A stretch of DNA of 64,000 nucleotides from Carboxylicivirga linearis (lineage in GTDB: Bacteria > Bacteroidota > Bacteroidia > Bacteroidales > Marinilabiliaceae): the NCBI RefSeq assembly GCF_018271995.1, contig NZ_JAGUCO010000027.1, positions 1-64,000 of the forward strand. The letters run 5' to 3'. Below the pieces are notes generated by a model. That model was not told the DNA's origin. It worked only from the letters and a program-made list of their open reading frames with translations, and did no database searches. Below are positions 1 to 9,442 of this stretch, one piece after another. Position 1 is the first letter of the stretch. The number at the start of each line of letters is the position of its first letter. Both the position numbers and the translations under genes were made by a program.

Positions 1-33
1 GCCGTTCTCCGTTGTACCAATGAGTTTAACCAT
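1..33 (-). CDS. Start of a leftward gene cut by the window edge
   Basis: An ATG at 31-33 read leftwards gives MVKLIGTTENG and stays open to the window edge. Eleven residues are too few to name a family. Support is only the start codon, the protein-like composition and the AT-rich upstream region; it could be a chance frame. Confidence 0.3.
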   Translation of the reverse strand, partial: MVKLIGTTENG

Positions 34-377
34 AAACAAAAATTTTGTGGTAAATAATTTTCATCGGCTGCAAAACTAATTTATTAGCAGAAAAACCGGA
101 TTGAATGCAATTGAAATAAAAATGAAAGGCAAAAACGGCTTGTTTGAAAAAAAATCAAAAAAATTTAATTTCTTTTTTCTCCGTTATTTTGCGTCAAAAA
201 GTATAGTAAAATGTATGATAGGCAATTTTTAAACCTCGCCTAAAAAGCTCTGTATATTACTGTTTATTAGCCTGATATAAATTATTTATTTTTCGTTCGG
301 ATATACTTTTTATACATTGTGTTTTATTTGCATGTTGAAAGCTGAGTGAATCGTTATTATGTGATCTTAAAAATGTC
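34..377. other. AT-rich spacer without a visible gene
   Basis: No open frame of useful length, tRNA or clear hairpin was seen on either strand. It lies between the end of the leftward signalling operon and the next leftward gene, so it should hold the terminator of the first and the promoter of the second, but neither is convincing by eye. Confidence 0.5.
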
Positions 378-1553
378 TTATAAATCAGATTGAAAAAAGG
401 GAATTGAGATGGTTGTTTTGGTACCTTCTATTTCTTTCCTGTTATTTAATTCTAACCTTCCTTTATGTAATAAGGTAATTAAATTGGTCAGATATAATTC
501 TATTGAATTAGTTCTTTTAAATTGATAATTCTGATTTTCAATAGAATTGAAGAAATGTTGTATTTTAATATCATCATATGGACTTCCCGTATCTATTATT
601 GAAATGAGTATGTTCTCTTCTTGCGTGGTTACCTCAATTTTTATTTCACCCTTACCTGTAAAAGCTAATGAACATTCAAGCAGAGAAACAATGGCTGTGT
701 GCAGTAGTTTGTAATCTGCATTAATCTCAATGTCTGCAGAATTACTTTCAATTGATAATTGAATACCTTTGTCAGAAGCCTTCCCTTCATATTGTTGTAA
801 AATGGATTTGATGATAGGTTTTATACTTAATGGTTTAAGTACTAATTGACTAACTCCTTTTAGATGAAGTTGTGAGATTTGAAGTGCTGAGAAGGAATAT
901 TTTTCCATTTTCTTTATGGATGAATCAAGCAGATTAATGATTTCCAATATATTATCATTGTGCTCATAAGCTTTTAATAGGCTAATAGCTCCAATAATTC
1001 CGTTTAATGGTGTTCTAATTTCATGACTTACAGAATTCAAAAAGTAGTTCTTAGCTTCATCGAGCTGACTAAGTTGTACATTTAATTCTTTCAGTTGTTT
1101 ATTAGCAGTCCGTAACTCAATTGTTTTTTTGTCAACTTCAGTATTCAGCCAACTGTTTACATCAATTAATTTCTCTTTTGATTTTTTTAATTCAATATGT
1201 GTTTTTAGTCGTATCAAAAGTTCGCTTTGATTAAACGGTTTGGTAATATAGTCAATGCCGCCTGCAATAAAACCTTCTTCAATACTCTCAACGTCATGTC
1301 TTGCCGTCAGAAAGATGATTGGAATGTGATCTGTTTTTTTGTTTGATTTAATAACCTTACAAGTTTCAAAACCATTCATCTCAGGCATCATAATGTCAAG
1401 CAAAATAGCATCAAATGCTCTTTTTTCTGTCCATGTGATTGCATCCTTACCTGAAGAGGCTATCTCCACTTCGTAATTATTATCAAAAAGGAGAGCGGCC
1501 AGTACTTGTAAGTTTTTAGGGTTGTCGTCAACGATTAATACAGAACTTTTCAT
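378..1553 (-). CDS. REC-HisKA protein with degenerate ATPase domain
   Basis: 391 aa from the start chosen here. Residues 1-125 are a response-regulator receiver with acceptor Asp53 in LLDIMMPEMNG and the conserved Lys in ITKPF. A coiled linker leads to a HisKA H-box, SVSHEIRTPLNG, with His177. The C-terminal third lies where HATPase_c should be, but the N-box reads LLECSLAFT, so the usual Asn pair is replaced, and no GxGxG lid is visible. It probably cannot bind ATP well and may receive or relay phosphate for the kinase encoded just upstream. The ATG at 1553 is preferred to one at 1586, which would overlap the upstream stop at 1567. Last gene of the leftward operon. Soluble, no membrane segment. 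Confidence 0.85.
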   Translation of the reverse strand: MKSSVLIVDDNPKNLQVLAALLFDNNYEVEIASSGKDAITWTEKRAFDAILLDIMMPEMNGFETCKVIKSNKKTDHIPIIFLTARHDVESIEEGFIAGGIDYITKPFNQSELLIRLKTHIELKKSKEKLIDVNSWLNTEVDKKTIELRTANKQLKELNVQLSQLDEAKNYFLNSVSHEIRTPLNGIIGAISLLKAYEHNDNILEIINLLDSSIKKMEKYSFSALQISQLHLKGVSQLVLKPLSIKPIIKSILQQYEGKASDKGIQLSIESNSADIEINADYKLLHTAIVSLLECSLAFTGKGEIKIEVTTQEENILISIIDTGSPYDDIKIQHFFNSIENQNYQFKRTNSIELYLTNLITLLHKGRLELNNRKEIEGTKTTISIPFFQSDL

Positions 1554-1566
1554 GTATTTAATTTGG

Positions 1567-4185
1567 TTATTTAGTTTGTTCATCATTCAATGTACTTATT
1601 GAATCAATGAAAGGTTCAAAACTGGATATTACTTTTGGGAGTTGTTCAAAATCGAAAGCGTTGATTGCATTGTTAAGTTTAGCTGAATAATTTTTTAAAG
1701 GTTCCCATTTAATAAAAGTAAGCAGGTTGTTTAACTGCTTGGAAAAATTCTGTAATTCATTAATAGAAATTAATTCATTTAAGCCTTTCCAAATTGGAAT
1801 TAGTGTATGTATCATCATTTTATTAATTGACTCCTTATCTTCATTTGTTAGATTTGTAGAGATTAAATAATCTTTAAATACGGCTAATTCCATATTGGGT
1901 TGAGAAGAAATATTATTAATGATAATATTACTATTGTGTAGCTCACCCGTAAAGCTGATGTTAGGTATTCTGATAATAAAATTGCTCCCTATAGATGGCT
2001 TGCTGTCAACTGTAATATTGCCACCCATTTCATTAACAAGTCGCTGAACAATAGATAGACCCAAGCCTGTTCCTTTATATTCTTTATTATTGTTTGACTC
2101 TTCTTGTATAAAAGGTTCAAATATTCTTGTTTGTCTGTCTTTATCAATCCCTATTCCTGTGTCTTTAACCTGTATAACCAAACTTCCATTTTGGCAGTTT
2201 TTATTGTTATAAAATGCATATTGAACATAAACACTTCCTTCTTCTGTAAATTTTAATGCATTATTAATTAGGTTGATAAGAATTTGTTTAATTCTAAGCG
2301 CATCAATAAGAATGGTATTAGGAATGTCTGTTTGCTTATCAATAATCAGTTGAAGGCCTTTTTCCTTCGCAAAAAGTTGAAATGTTTGTTTAATTTCCTG
2401 AATCAAAGTAGAAATATCCGTATTTTCAATTTTGAATGATAATTTACCGGAATTGATCTTTTCTAAATCAAGCAAATCATTAATTAGTTCAAGCAATAAC
2501 TTACCACTTGATTGGATGGAATGTATATAATTGCTGAAAGGTGCTTCAGTAATATGCTTACTTAATAAGTTAGTGAATCCTATAATGGCATTCATAGGAG
2601 TCCTAATCTCATGAGACATGTTAGCCAAAAACTTTGACTTAAGTTCATTGGCAATATTACTTTTATTTCTTTCAATTACGAGTTGATTGAGGAGTTCTTT
2701 AGAATCTGTAATATTTATTAAGATGCCAATTTGGTTATCGTATTCTTTGGGACTAAACTGGCCAAGGAATTTTACCCATATATATATGTTTTTAATTGTT
2801 AGTAGTCTGAATTCTACACTTATATCGCTGAGATTATCTTGTTGTAATTTACTAACCTGCTCAGTAATTAATTCAATGTCTTCGGGGTGAATTCTTGATA
2901 AAATCCAGTTCTTATCTACCTTCTTTCCATTAAAATCATAACCTGTCATATTGGTAAAGACAGAGTTACAATTAAACATTTCAGATACAAAGTTATATTC
3001 GAAGTAAGATATATTTCCGGCATTCATGGAGAATTCCAGTTTATCCATTAGTTCTTTTAACTGTTTCTCCTTTCTAACTCTTTCGCTTATGTCGATCCGA
3101 ATCTCGGCAATTTGTTTTTGACCATTCTCTGCAATAAAAGGATACGTTGTAACTTGAAAGGATGAATTAGGCAGGTTACGGGTAAAGGTTTTTACATTTA
3201 AGTTATCGTTCAATAAAGGACAATCATTGCATTGTTCTTTAAGATTACAAAAGTACTGATGGCATTTTTGATTGAGTTTAGTTATGTCTTCATTACTGTG
3301 GTAAATAATGTTTTTATTCTCATCAACAATGTTTAATGTGGTATTAGTTGATTTAAGAATTTGTTGCAATTGTTTGTAAACAGTCGAAAGCTCCTTTTCG
3401 GTTTTTTTAAGATCGGAAATGTCAATCATAAAACCAATCAATTCGATAGGAGTATTATTTTCATCTACTACAACTTTTACAACATCTCTCATCCAAATAA
3501 TAGATCCATCTTTTTTGATTACCCGATATTCAAAAATATGGTCATTTCCTGCCAAAGATTCATTATTGCAATAGTTTAGTGCATAGTCTGAGTCATCAGG
3601 ATGGATGGCTTTGGCCCACTCTTGCATATTGGGCCATTCTTCCGGTTTGTAACTGGTAATGTTTTCGACTTGGTTACCAATAAATGTAAATTCAGTAGTT
3701 TTAAAATCTAATCGCCAAGGTACACCATGCAGTGAATTTATAAGCAGATTAATGGAGTCGACGTTAAAATTTGACTTTTTTGCTTGCTTTTGAGTATATA
3801 GTTTAACTTGATCATTAATGGTCTGTTGGATTGTTTCAAGTAACCCTTTTTCCCTTGAATCTATGGTAATTTCATTTTCGTAGAATAGGGTGATACAACC
3901 TAGTTTGATTGAATTTAAAGTAATAGGACATGCTAATAAATTTGTAAAAGCAAATGCGTATTGACTGTTACTAAACTCTTTTTTATTTAGTTGAGTACAT
4001 TTATTTTTCGTTTTTAGGATTTCATAGAGTTCATCATCGCTTTTAGGAATTGGGATATTACTATTTGATTGGATAAAGATATGATCGCATTCAAACTGGA
4101 TTTTTAACTCTACCAACGAACTCTTAGTTGTCTGCTCCAGCATTTCTAATAGCTTTCTCCAGTTATTTATCAACCCCTCTAGCAT
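1567..4185 (-). CDS. Multi-PAS sensor histidine kinase
   Basis: 872 aa, no transmembrane segment seen, so probably a cytoplasmic sensor. In order: a GAF-like N-terminal region (about 1-140), PAS 1 with PAC (about 145-260), a Cys-rich PAS 2 (HQYFCNLKEQCNDCP, about 270-370), PAS 3 (about 380-500), HisKA with His525 in FLANMSHEIRTPM, and HATPase_c with an intact N-box (INNALKFT), DTGIGI and GTGLGLS. The last ~110 residues are a helical tail of the kind that in hybrid kinases follows a receiver, but no receiver lies between ATPase and tail. The missing receiver may be supplied by the next gene. The Cys cluster in PAS 2 could bind metal or sense redox; that is inference. Third gene of the operon, 21 bases after the regulator gene. 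Confidence 0.93.
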   Translation of the reverse strand: MLEGLINNWRKLLEMLEQTTKSSLVELKIQFECDHIFIQSNSNIPIPKSDDELYEILKTKNKCTQLNKKEFSNSQYAFAFTNLLACPITLNSIKLGCITLFYENEITIDSREKGLLETIQQTINDQVKLYTQKQAKKSNFNVDSINLLINSLHGVPWRLDFKTTEFTFIGNQVENITSYKPEEWPNMQEWAKAIHPDDSDYALNYCNNESLAGNDHIFEYRVIKKDGSIIWMRDVVKVVVDENNTPIELIGFMIDISDLKKTEKELSTVYKQLQQILKSTNTTLNIVDENKNIIYHSNEDITKLNQKCHQYFCNLKEQCNDCPLLNDNLNVKTFTRNLPNSSFQVTTYPFIAENGQKQIAEIRIDISERVRKEKQLKELMDKLEFSMNAGNISYFEYNFVSEMFNCNSVFTNMTGYDFNGKKVDKNWILSRIHPEDIELITEQVSKLQQDNLSDISVEFRLLTIKNIYIWVKFLGQFSPKEYDNQIGILINITDSKELLNQLVIERNKSNIANELKSKFLANMSHEIRTPMNAIIGFTNLLSKHITEAPFSNYIHSIQSSGKLLLELINDLLDLEKINSGKLSFKIENTDISTLIQEIKQTFQLFAKEKGLQLIIDKQTDIPNTILIDALRIKQILINLINNALKFTEEGSVYVQYAFYNNKNCQNGSLVIQVKDTGIGIDKDRQTRIFEPFIQEESNNNKEYKGTGLGLSIVQRLVNEMGGNITVDSKPSIGSNFIIRIPNISFTGELHNSNIIINNISSQPNMELAVFKDYLISTNLTNEDKESINKMMIHTLIPIWKGLNELISINELQNFSKQLNNLLTFIKWEPLKNYSAKLNNAINAFDFEQLPKVISSFEPFIDSISTLNDEQTK

Positions 4186-4206
4186 AATATCAATTTCTGT
4201 GTTTAC

Positions 4207-4854
4207 TTACAGTTGAACGTATTTGTTTTTAATGGCATACATAACCAAACTTGCACTATTTTTGCAATTGGTTTTTGATAGCAAATTACTTCTGTGTCCT
4301 TTCACTGTTAAAGCGCTGATAAAAAGTTTTTCAGCAATTTCTTCATTAGTTAATCCATTGCAAATCTCTCTCAAGACTTCAATTTCCCTTTTGGATAAAG
4401 TTATTTTTGATGAAGTTGAATTGTTAATAGGATTTCCAATATTATAAATAATCTTTCTTAATAATTCATTTGAAAAGTAGCTTTCTCCATTAATAACATT
4501 ATGGATAGCTCGTTCAATCTCTTTTATACCGCTCTTTTTTAATAAAAAACCTTTTACGCCTGCTTCAATCATTTTGTAATAGTATTCTTCTTCACCATTC
4601 ATTGATAATGCAAGAACTTTTAATTCCGGGTTTTTATGAATTGCCAATTTGGTTGCCTCGTATCCATCCATTACAGGCATGGATATATCCATAATAACCA
4701 AATCTGGTTCTTTCCCTTCATAATTTTCAAGGAAATGTTTGCCATCACTTGATTCTCCAACAATAGTTCCAATTCCTTCAAATTCAATTAGGTTCCTTAA
4801 GCCTTCCCTAAATATTAGATGATCATCGACAAGATATAGTTTTGCAGTACTCAT
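4207..4854 (-). CDS. NarL/FixJ-type response regulator
   Basis: 215 aa, normal length for the family. Receiver at residues 1-120 with acidic pair D10/D11, phospho-acceptor Asp56 in VIMDISMP and Lys in GFLLKKSG; C-terminal LuxR-type helix-turn-helix (about 148-212) with LSKREIEVLREICNGLTNEEIAEKL. It should bind DNA when phosphorylated. The cognate kinase is probably the HisKA_3 protein encoded 15 bases upstream, since NarL-type regulators usually pair with that kinase class. Second gene of a leftward operon. Confidence 0.95.
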   Translation of the reverse strand: MSTAKLYLVDDHLIFREGLRNLIEFEGIGTIVGESSDGKHFLENYEGKEPDLVIMDISMPVMDGYEATKLAIHKNPELKVLALSMNGEEEYYYKMIEAGVKGFLLKKSGIKEIERAIHNVINGESYFSNELLRKIIYNIGNPINNSTSSKITLSKREIEVLREICNGLTNEEIAEKLFISALTVKGHRSNLLSKTNCKNSASLVMYAIKNKYVQL

Positions 4855-4869
4855 TACGTTATATGTTGA

Positions 4870-6318
4870 TTATTCGTTTAATAAATTTATTTTCACATGG
4901 GTTCCTTTACCCGGTTCGGAAGTCATTTCAAACAGTCCCCCTAAGGATAACACTCTGGCTTTTATATTACTTATTCCAAAACCATTTCCTTTTTTATTGA
5001 TCTCAGTAAGTTTAAATCCAATCCCATTGTCGTAGTATATTAGTTTTACTCCATGATTAGATTCAATTTTCATTGATATTAATTTAGCATTCGCATACTT
5101 GAGAGAATTATTGATTAGTTCACAGAAAATCCTATAAATAGTTATTTCTAGTTGAGTGTTTAGTCTGGATTTAAAGCTATTACTGTATTTAAACTCAATT
5201 TCAGATACATTTTTCAATCTTTGAATAAACTTTTGAATAGCAGTATCTAAACCAAAACTATTTAAGGTGTTAGGGCTAATATTATTAGATATTTCCTGTA
5301 TGCTATCAAATGTTTCTTCAATTGTTTCTTTCATCTTATTAATGATGATAGATTTATTAATATTAGCGTTGGGTTTATCAAACCACTCCAGGTATAACTT
5401 TGTAGTAGATAGTAAAGGGCCGATTCCATCGTGTAACTCTTGAGCAAACCTTCTTCGCTCTTTCTCTTCTGTTAAGATAATGGTCTGCATTTCTTTCTTA
5501 CGAGCCTCTTTTCTTGCCGAAATATCTCTTAAAGAAATCATGGCAGCATTTTTACTCTTATTATTAATAGGGTATGATCTTAACTCAAAGCTACGATCCA
5601 TTTCTAGCTTTTTATTGAATATGCCTATTTCCATAGTGAAGCCTATTCCATTATCAACCATCAATAAGTTCTTAGAAAAATTAAATCTGTCCTTTTGTTT
5701 AAAAAGCTTGAGAATATTATTGTCCTTAGGATTTTGAATAAAACTATCTTTCAACTTTTTAGCTGCAGGATTTAGCTCAAGTATTTCCCCCATAAAGTCT
5801 GTTATAAAACTGGGGTCAGAGCTGGAATTAAAAATACTTCTGAATTTAACCTCTTCAGATTTCAAGTTTATAAATAACTTCTTCAGTTCTGTGTTTTTCA
5901 ATTTAAGACTTTCAATCAAAGTTTGGTTTTCCATTTGCAAGTCAAATTGAGCAATGGCCTTCTGGATAACAATTAGTAGGTTTTCAGGATCGATTGGTTT
6001 ATATATATATGAAAATATGCCTCCTCTATTAATTGCTTTACTAATGTATGTATGATCAATATGATCGGTTAAAATGATTTTCTGAATATTCGGATTTTTG
6101 CCTTTTAAATCTTCGAAAAACTCAATTAAGTCACCTCCAATATTTATGTAGTCTGAAACAATGAGTTTTATCTTATATTGATATAGATACTTCTGAGCTT
6201 CTTTTATATTTTGAGCATAAAATACAGAATAGTCTTTACCTTTAAATATTAGTTCAAAGAGTTGCAGGTTATTGCTGTAATTTTCTATAATTATTATTTT
6301 ATTTTCTTTGATCGACAT
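4870..6318 (-). CDS. REC-PAS-HisKA_3 sensor kinase
   Basis: 482 aa from the ATG at 6318 (an in-frame TTG at 6324 is less likely). Residues about 7-125 form a receiver with acceptor Asp in LIVSDYINIGG and the Lys in IYKPIDPEN. A coiled stretch and a PAS domain (about 160-280) follow, then a HisKA_3 dimerisation box, RRRFAQELHDGIGPLL, whose His is the phosphorylation site, and a NarX/DegS-type HATPase_c (INNSLKYA, DNGIGF, GNGFGISNIKARV). No membrane segment, so cytoplasmic. An N-terminal receiver means its activity may be set by another kinase. First gene of the operon; the partner regulator is next. Confidence 0.93.
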   Translation of the reverse strand: MSIKENKIIIIENYSNNLQLFELIFKGKDYSVFYAQNIKEAQKYLYQYKIKLIVSDYINIGGDLIEFFEDLKGKNPNIQKIILTDHIDHTYISKAINRGGIFSYIYKPIDPENLLIVIQKAIAQFDLQMENQTLIESLKLKNTELKKLFINLKSEEVKFRSIFNSSSDPSFITDFMGEILELNPAAKKLKDSFIQNPKDNNILKLFKQKDRFNFSKNLLMVDNGIGFTMEIGIFNKKLEMDRSFELRSYPINNKSKNAAMISLRDISARKEARKKEMQTIILTEEKERRRFAQELHDGIGPLLSTTKLYLEWFDKPNANINKSIIINKMKETIEETFDSIQEISNNISPNTLNSFGLDTAIQKFIQRLKNVSEIEFKYSNSFKSRLNTQLEITIYRIFCELINNSLKYANAKLISMKIESNHGVKLIYYDNGIGFKLTEINKKGNGFGISNIKARVLSLGGLFEMTSEPGKGTHVKINLLNE

Positions 6319-6649
6319 CCCCAAATGTATGATGATAGATTGATTAGCTTAGTAAAGATTCCAAAATAACCAAAATTCCTTTATTCCTATACCGTTAGTA
6401 GGTTTAAGTTAATTACAAAGAACTACACTATTAAACAAATGTAATATTGTAAGTGTCATGTTATAAGAATAATAAGAGTGTAATGGTGATTGGTGTTACT
6501 TACATAAAATAGACCTTTTTGTGTGGTAAATAGTACAAAAGGACTATAGTGATTACTTCTTTTAGTTAGTTTAATTATGGTATTAAAAGATCTATTCTAA
6601 GAGTGCCTAGTATTCTACTTTTATCCTCGAAAAACTAAAGTGCAAGATT
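6319..6649. other. Divergent control region between signalling and chemotaxis genes
   Basis: 331 bases between the leftward kinase operon and rightward cheW. Very AT-rich, with no credible ORF. Promoters for both directions must lie here or close by, but no TTTG/TAnnTTTG pair with good spacing stood out. Confidence 0.5.
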
Positions 6650-7141
6650 ATGAATAATACAATTTCAAATTCATATTTATTATTTCGTTTGCAAGAAGAA
6701 CTTTTTGCAGTTAGTGTTCATAAAGTTCTTGAAATTATTGAGACCGGAGATGAACATCATATTACTCACCTTCCTAAAGCAGCAAGTTCTATTGCTGGAG
6801 TAGTCAATTTCAGGGGAGATGTAATACCTGTAGTAAACTCTCGACTAAAGTTTGATATGGATAATTACAGTGAAGGTGAAAAGTTTGTGGTAATTATCCT
6901 TAATCTTCAAATTAACGAACAAGAGCATGTTGTTGGTCTTAAAGCTGATAAGGTGGTGGATGTAATTGAGATTAAAAATGAAGATGTAAAACCCATACCG
7001 GAAGTTGGTCAGGGATACAATTCAGATTACATAGAAGGAGTGGTAAATAGAGCTAACAAGTTTATTATGCTTCTTAACCTGGAAAATGCCATCAGTTCAA
7101 ATGAAATTGTCAAGTTAAAAGAGGACACTGTAGAAGATTAA
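6650..7141 (+). CDS. cheW: CheW-type chemotaxis coupling protein
   Basis: 163 aa, the usual size. The whole protein is a CheW domain: an N-terminal FRLQEELFAVSVHKVLEI, the GVVNFRGDVIPVVN core seen in CheW proteins, and YIEGVVN near the end. It bridges the chemoreceptor to CheA in the membrane-associated array. It begins a rightward group with the receptor (42 bases downstream) and CheA. Confidence 0.95.
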   Translation: MNNTISNSYLLFRLQEELFAVSVHKVLEIIETGDEHHITHLPKAASSIAGVVNFRGDVIPVVNSRLKFDMDNYSEGEKFVVIILNLQINEQEHVVGLKADKVVDVIEIKNEDVKPIPEVGQGYNSDYIEGVVNRANKFIMLLNLENAISSNEIVKLKEDTVED

Positions 7142-7183
7142 TCTATTCAAAGCAAATATCAACAATACTATAATTTATAAATT

Positions 7184-9223
7184 ATGAAATGGAACAATAT
7201 TAAACTTGGAGGTAAATTTGCGATTGCTTTCGGTATTATCATTGTTATAATGATTGGAACAGCCTATTGGTCAATAAGCGGTATTGGTGGAATTGTTACC
7301 GATGCAGAAGAAGTGATTGATGGAAATAAACTGAGAACTAATTTTGAAGATAAATATGTTGATCATTTATTATGGGCCAGTAAGGTTAATGAATTGTTGA
7401 CCGATGAAAATGTTACCAGTCTGGAAGTAGAAACAGACTACCACAAGTGTGCATTCGGAGAATGGTATTACGGAAGCGGCAAACAAGAAGCAATTAATTT
7501 AGCACCTGAACTGGAACCATTATTAAATAAATTTGAACAGCCTCATAAAGATTTGCACGAATCAGCCATCAAGATCTCAGATGTGTTTGAACAACTGGAC
7601 TGGCAAGTGGCTGTTTTGTTGCGACAAGCTGAGATTGATCACCTAAATTGGTTAGCCAAAGTTAAAGACGATATCTTTCTAAATAACACAAAAGAAATTG
7701 ATGTTATTCAGGATCCCACAAAGTGTAATTTTGGTAAATGGTTACTTTCTGATGAATTAAAAGAGTTGAAAGCTCATCATACTGAAACTAATTCAATTAT
7801 ATCAGAATTGGAAAAAGCTCATGCCGAGGTTCACCTTAGTATTGATGAAGCAGAGAAGTTACTTGCCAGTGGCAAAAAAGAGCAAGCTAAAGCCTATTTT
7901 AATAATACCATTGAAAGGAATACAAAAAATACTCTGTCTAAACTGAATGAACTAAGTAATTGGTTTGAAAATGATTTGCAGGGAATGCAAGAAGCCAATC
8001 ATATTTATCAGTCTGAAACAATGATTCATTTAAAGGAGATGGGGGACCTTTTTGAGGAAGTAGTTCATTCATCAACTAATTATTTGATGACGGATGAAGA
8101 GATGCTTAGAGAAGCAACAAGCACGAGGGTTGGTGTTATTATTTTCATTGTTATTGCTGTTGTTCTTGCTATTTTATTGGCTTTATTAATTAGCCGAAAT
8201 ATTCTGATTCCAATCAATAAATCACTCTTATTTGCTAATGATGTTGCTGATGGTGACTTAACTGTTACTATTGATGTTAATCAAGAAGATGAAATAGGAG
8301 AGTTAGCAGAGCGATTAAAGAGAATGATCGGTCGATTGAAAGATATTGTAACAGATATAAAAAATGGTTCAGACAATATTGCTGGAGCCAGTCAACAACT
8401 GAGTTCCGGGGCTCAACAAATCTCATCAGGAGTGAGTGAACAAGCCGCAGCGGCAGAAGAAGTATCTTCATCCATGGAAGAAATGGCTTCCAATATTCAG
8501 CAAAATACAGAAAACGCATTTAAAACGATGGACCTTTCGGGAAAAGTGTCAAACTCAGCCGAAAAAGTATCTGTCGCTTCAGAAGATAGTATGTTTGCTG
8601 TTCGAGATATCTTTTCAAAGATTAATGTAGTTGTTGAAATTGCTGAGAAAACAGATCTTTTAGCTATTAATGCTGCTGTCGAAGCAGCCAGAGCCGGAGA
8701 TCAGGGGCGCGGATTTGCTGTGGTGGCTGCTGAAGTGAGAAAACTAGCGGAAAGAAGTCAATTAGCAGCAAGTGAGATTGTTGAACTAGCAGAAAAAGGA
8801 TTAAGGATGACAGAGGAGTCCAATGGATTATTAAAGTCTATAGTGCCTGATATACAAGAGACTTCAAGGTTGGTTGAAGAAATAGCTACTGCAAGTAAAG
8901 AGCAGCAATCGGGTGTCGATCAGGTTAATATGGCTGTTCAGCAATTAAGTATGGTTACACAGCAAAATGCTTCATCTTCTGAAGAAATGGCAGGTAGTGC
9001 AGAAGAAATGGCTGCTCAGGCTGCTGATTTGGAGCGAATCACTCAATTTTTCACCATAAGTAACGATGATTTTGGTCGTTTTAAAAAAGCTTCCGATTCA
9101 ATAAGTAAAAAAGCAAAAGCAGTTAGTAAATCAGGAAATGGTTTTGATAAAAAGCAAAAAGGTCAACCAATAATTGATTTAGGTGGATTAGATACTGACT
9201 ATACCGGATATGAGCCCATGTAG
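7184..9223 (+). CDS. Chemoreceptor with two tandem CZB zinc-binding domains
   Basis: 679 aa. TM1 about residues 11-30 and TM2 about 315-337 flank a region with two CZB domains. The first has H61, C89 ([12 protein letters not shown]) and H121/H125; the second H153, C181 ([11 protein letters not shown]) and H213/H217: a 3-His/1-Cys zinc site each. HAMP (about 338-392) and an MCP signalling domain follow, with hairpin tip [20 protein letters not shown]. No CheR-docking pentapeptide is seen at the C-terminus. CZB domains are known to sense zinc, pH or oxidants such as hypochlorous acid and are often cytoplasmic; here both lie between the membrane segments, so by topology they are periplasmic. Confidence 0.93.
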   Translation: MKWNNIKLGGKFAIAFGIIIVIMIGTAYWSISGIGGIVTDAEEVIDGNKLRTNFEDKYVDHLLWASKVNELLTDENVTSLEVETDYHKCAFGEWYYGSGKQEAINLAPELEPLLNKFEQPHKDLHESAIKISDVFEQLDWQVAVLLRQAEIDHLNWLAKVKDDIFLNNTKEIDVIQDPTKCNFGKWLLSDELKELKAHHTETNSIISELEKAHAEVHLSIDEAEKLLASGKKEQAKAYFNNTIERNTKNTLSKLNELSNWFENDLQGMQEANHIYQSETMIHLKEMGDLFEEVVHSSTNYLMTDEEMLREATSTRVGVIIFIVIAVVLAILLALLISRNILIPINKSLLFANDVADGDLTVTIDVNQEDEIGELAERLKRMIGRLKDIVTDIKNGSDNIAGASQQLSSGAQQISSGVSEQAAAAEEVSSSMEEMASNIQQNTENAFKTMDLSGKVSNSAEKVSVASEDSMFAVRDIFSKINVVVEIAEKTDLLAINAAVEAARAGDQGRGFAVVAAEVRKLAERSQLAASEIVELAEKGLRMTEESNGLLKSIVPDIQETSRLVEEIATASKEQQSGVDQVNMAVQQLSMVTQQNASSSEEMAGSAEEMAAQAADLERITQFFTISNDDFGRFKKASDSISKKAKAVSKSGNGFDKKQKGQPIIDLGGLDTDYTGYEPM

Positions 9224-9251
9224 TTAATGTTTGTAATCTATAAGAAAATTG

Positions 9252-9285
9252 AAAATAAAGACTTCAATTTCGGAGTCTTTATTTT
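9252..9285 (+). terminator. Terminator-like hairpin after the chemoreceptor gene
   Basis: A perfect 12-base inverted repeat, AAAATAAAGACT (9252-9263) and AGTCTTTATTTT (9274-9285), with a 10-base loop, 28 bases after the receptor stop. The 3' arm ends in TTTATTTT. It may limit read-through into cheA. Confidence 0.65.
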
Positions 9286-9442
9286 TAAACTTGAATATGG
9301 AAAGATATGATGAGCGATACTTTCCCGTATTACAATAAACCACTTTCACGAACCTATTCATTGAAGTTCAGATAGACGAATTATTACATAACATGTAATG
9401 GTATTCTGTTTTTTCTTCAATTTATATATACAGTTATTTTCT

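Noticed and set aside
9398-9442. Longer CheA N-terminus
   Set aside because: The added residues are hydrophobic and unlike any Hpt start; ATG 9443 begins the conserved helix.
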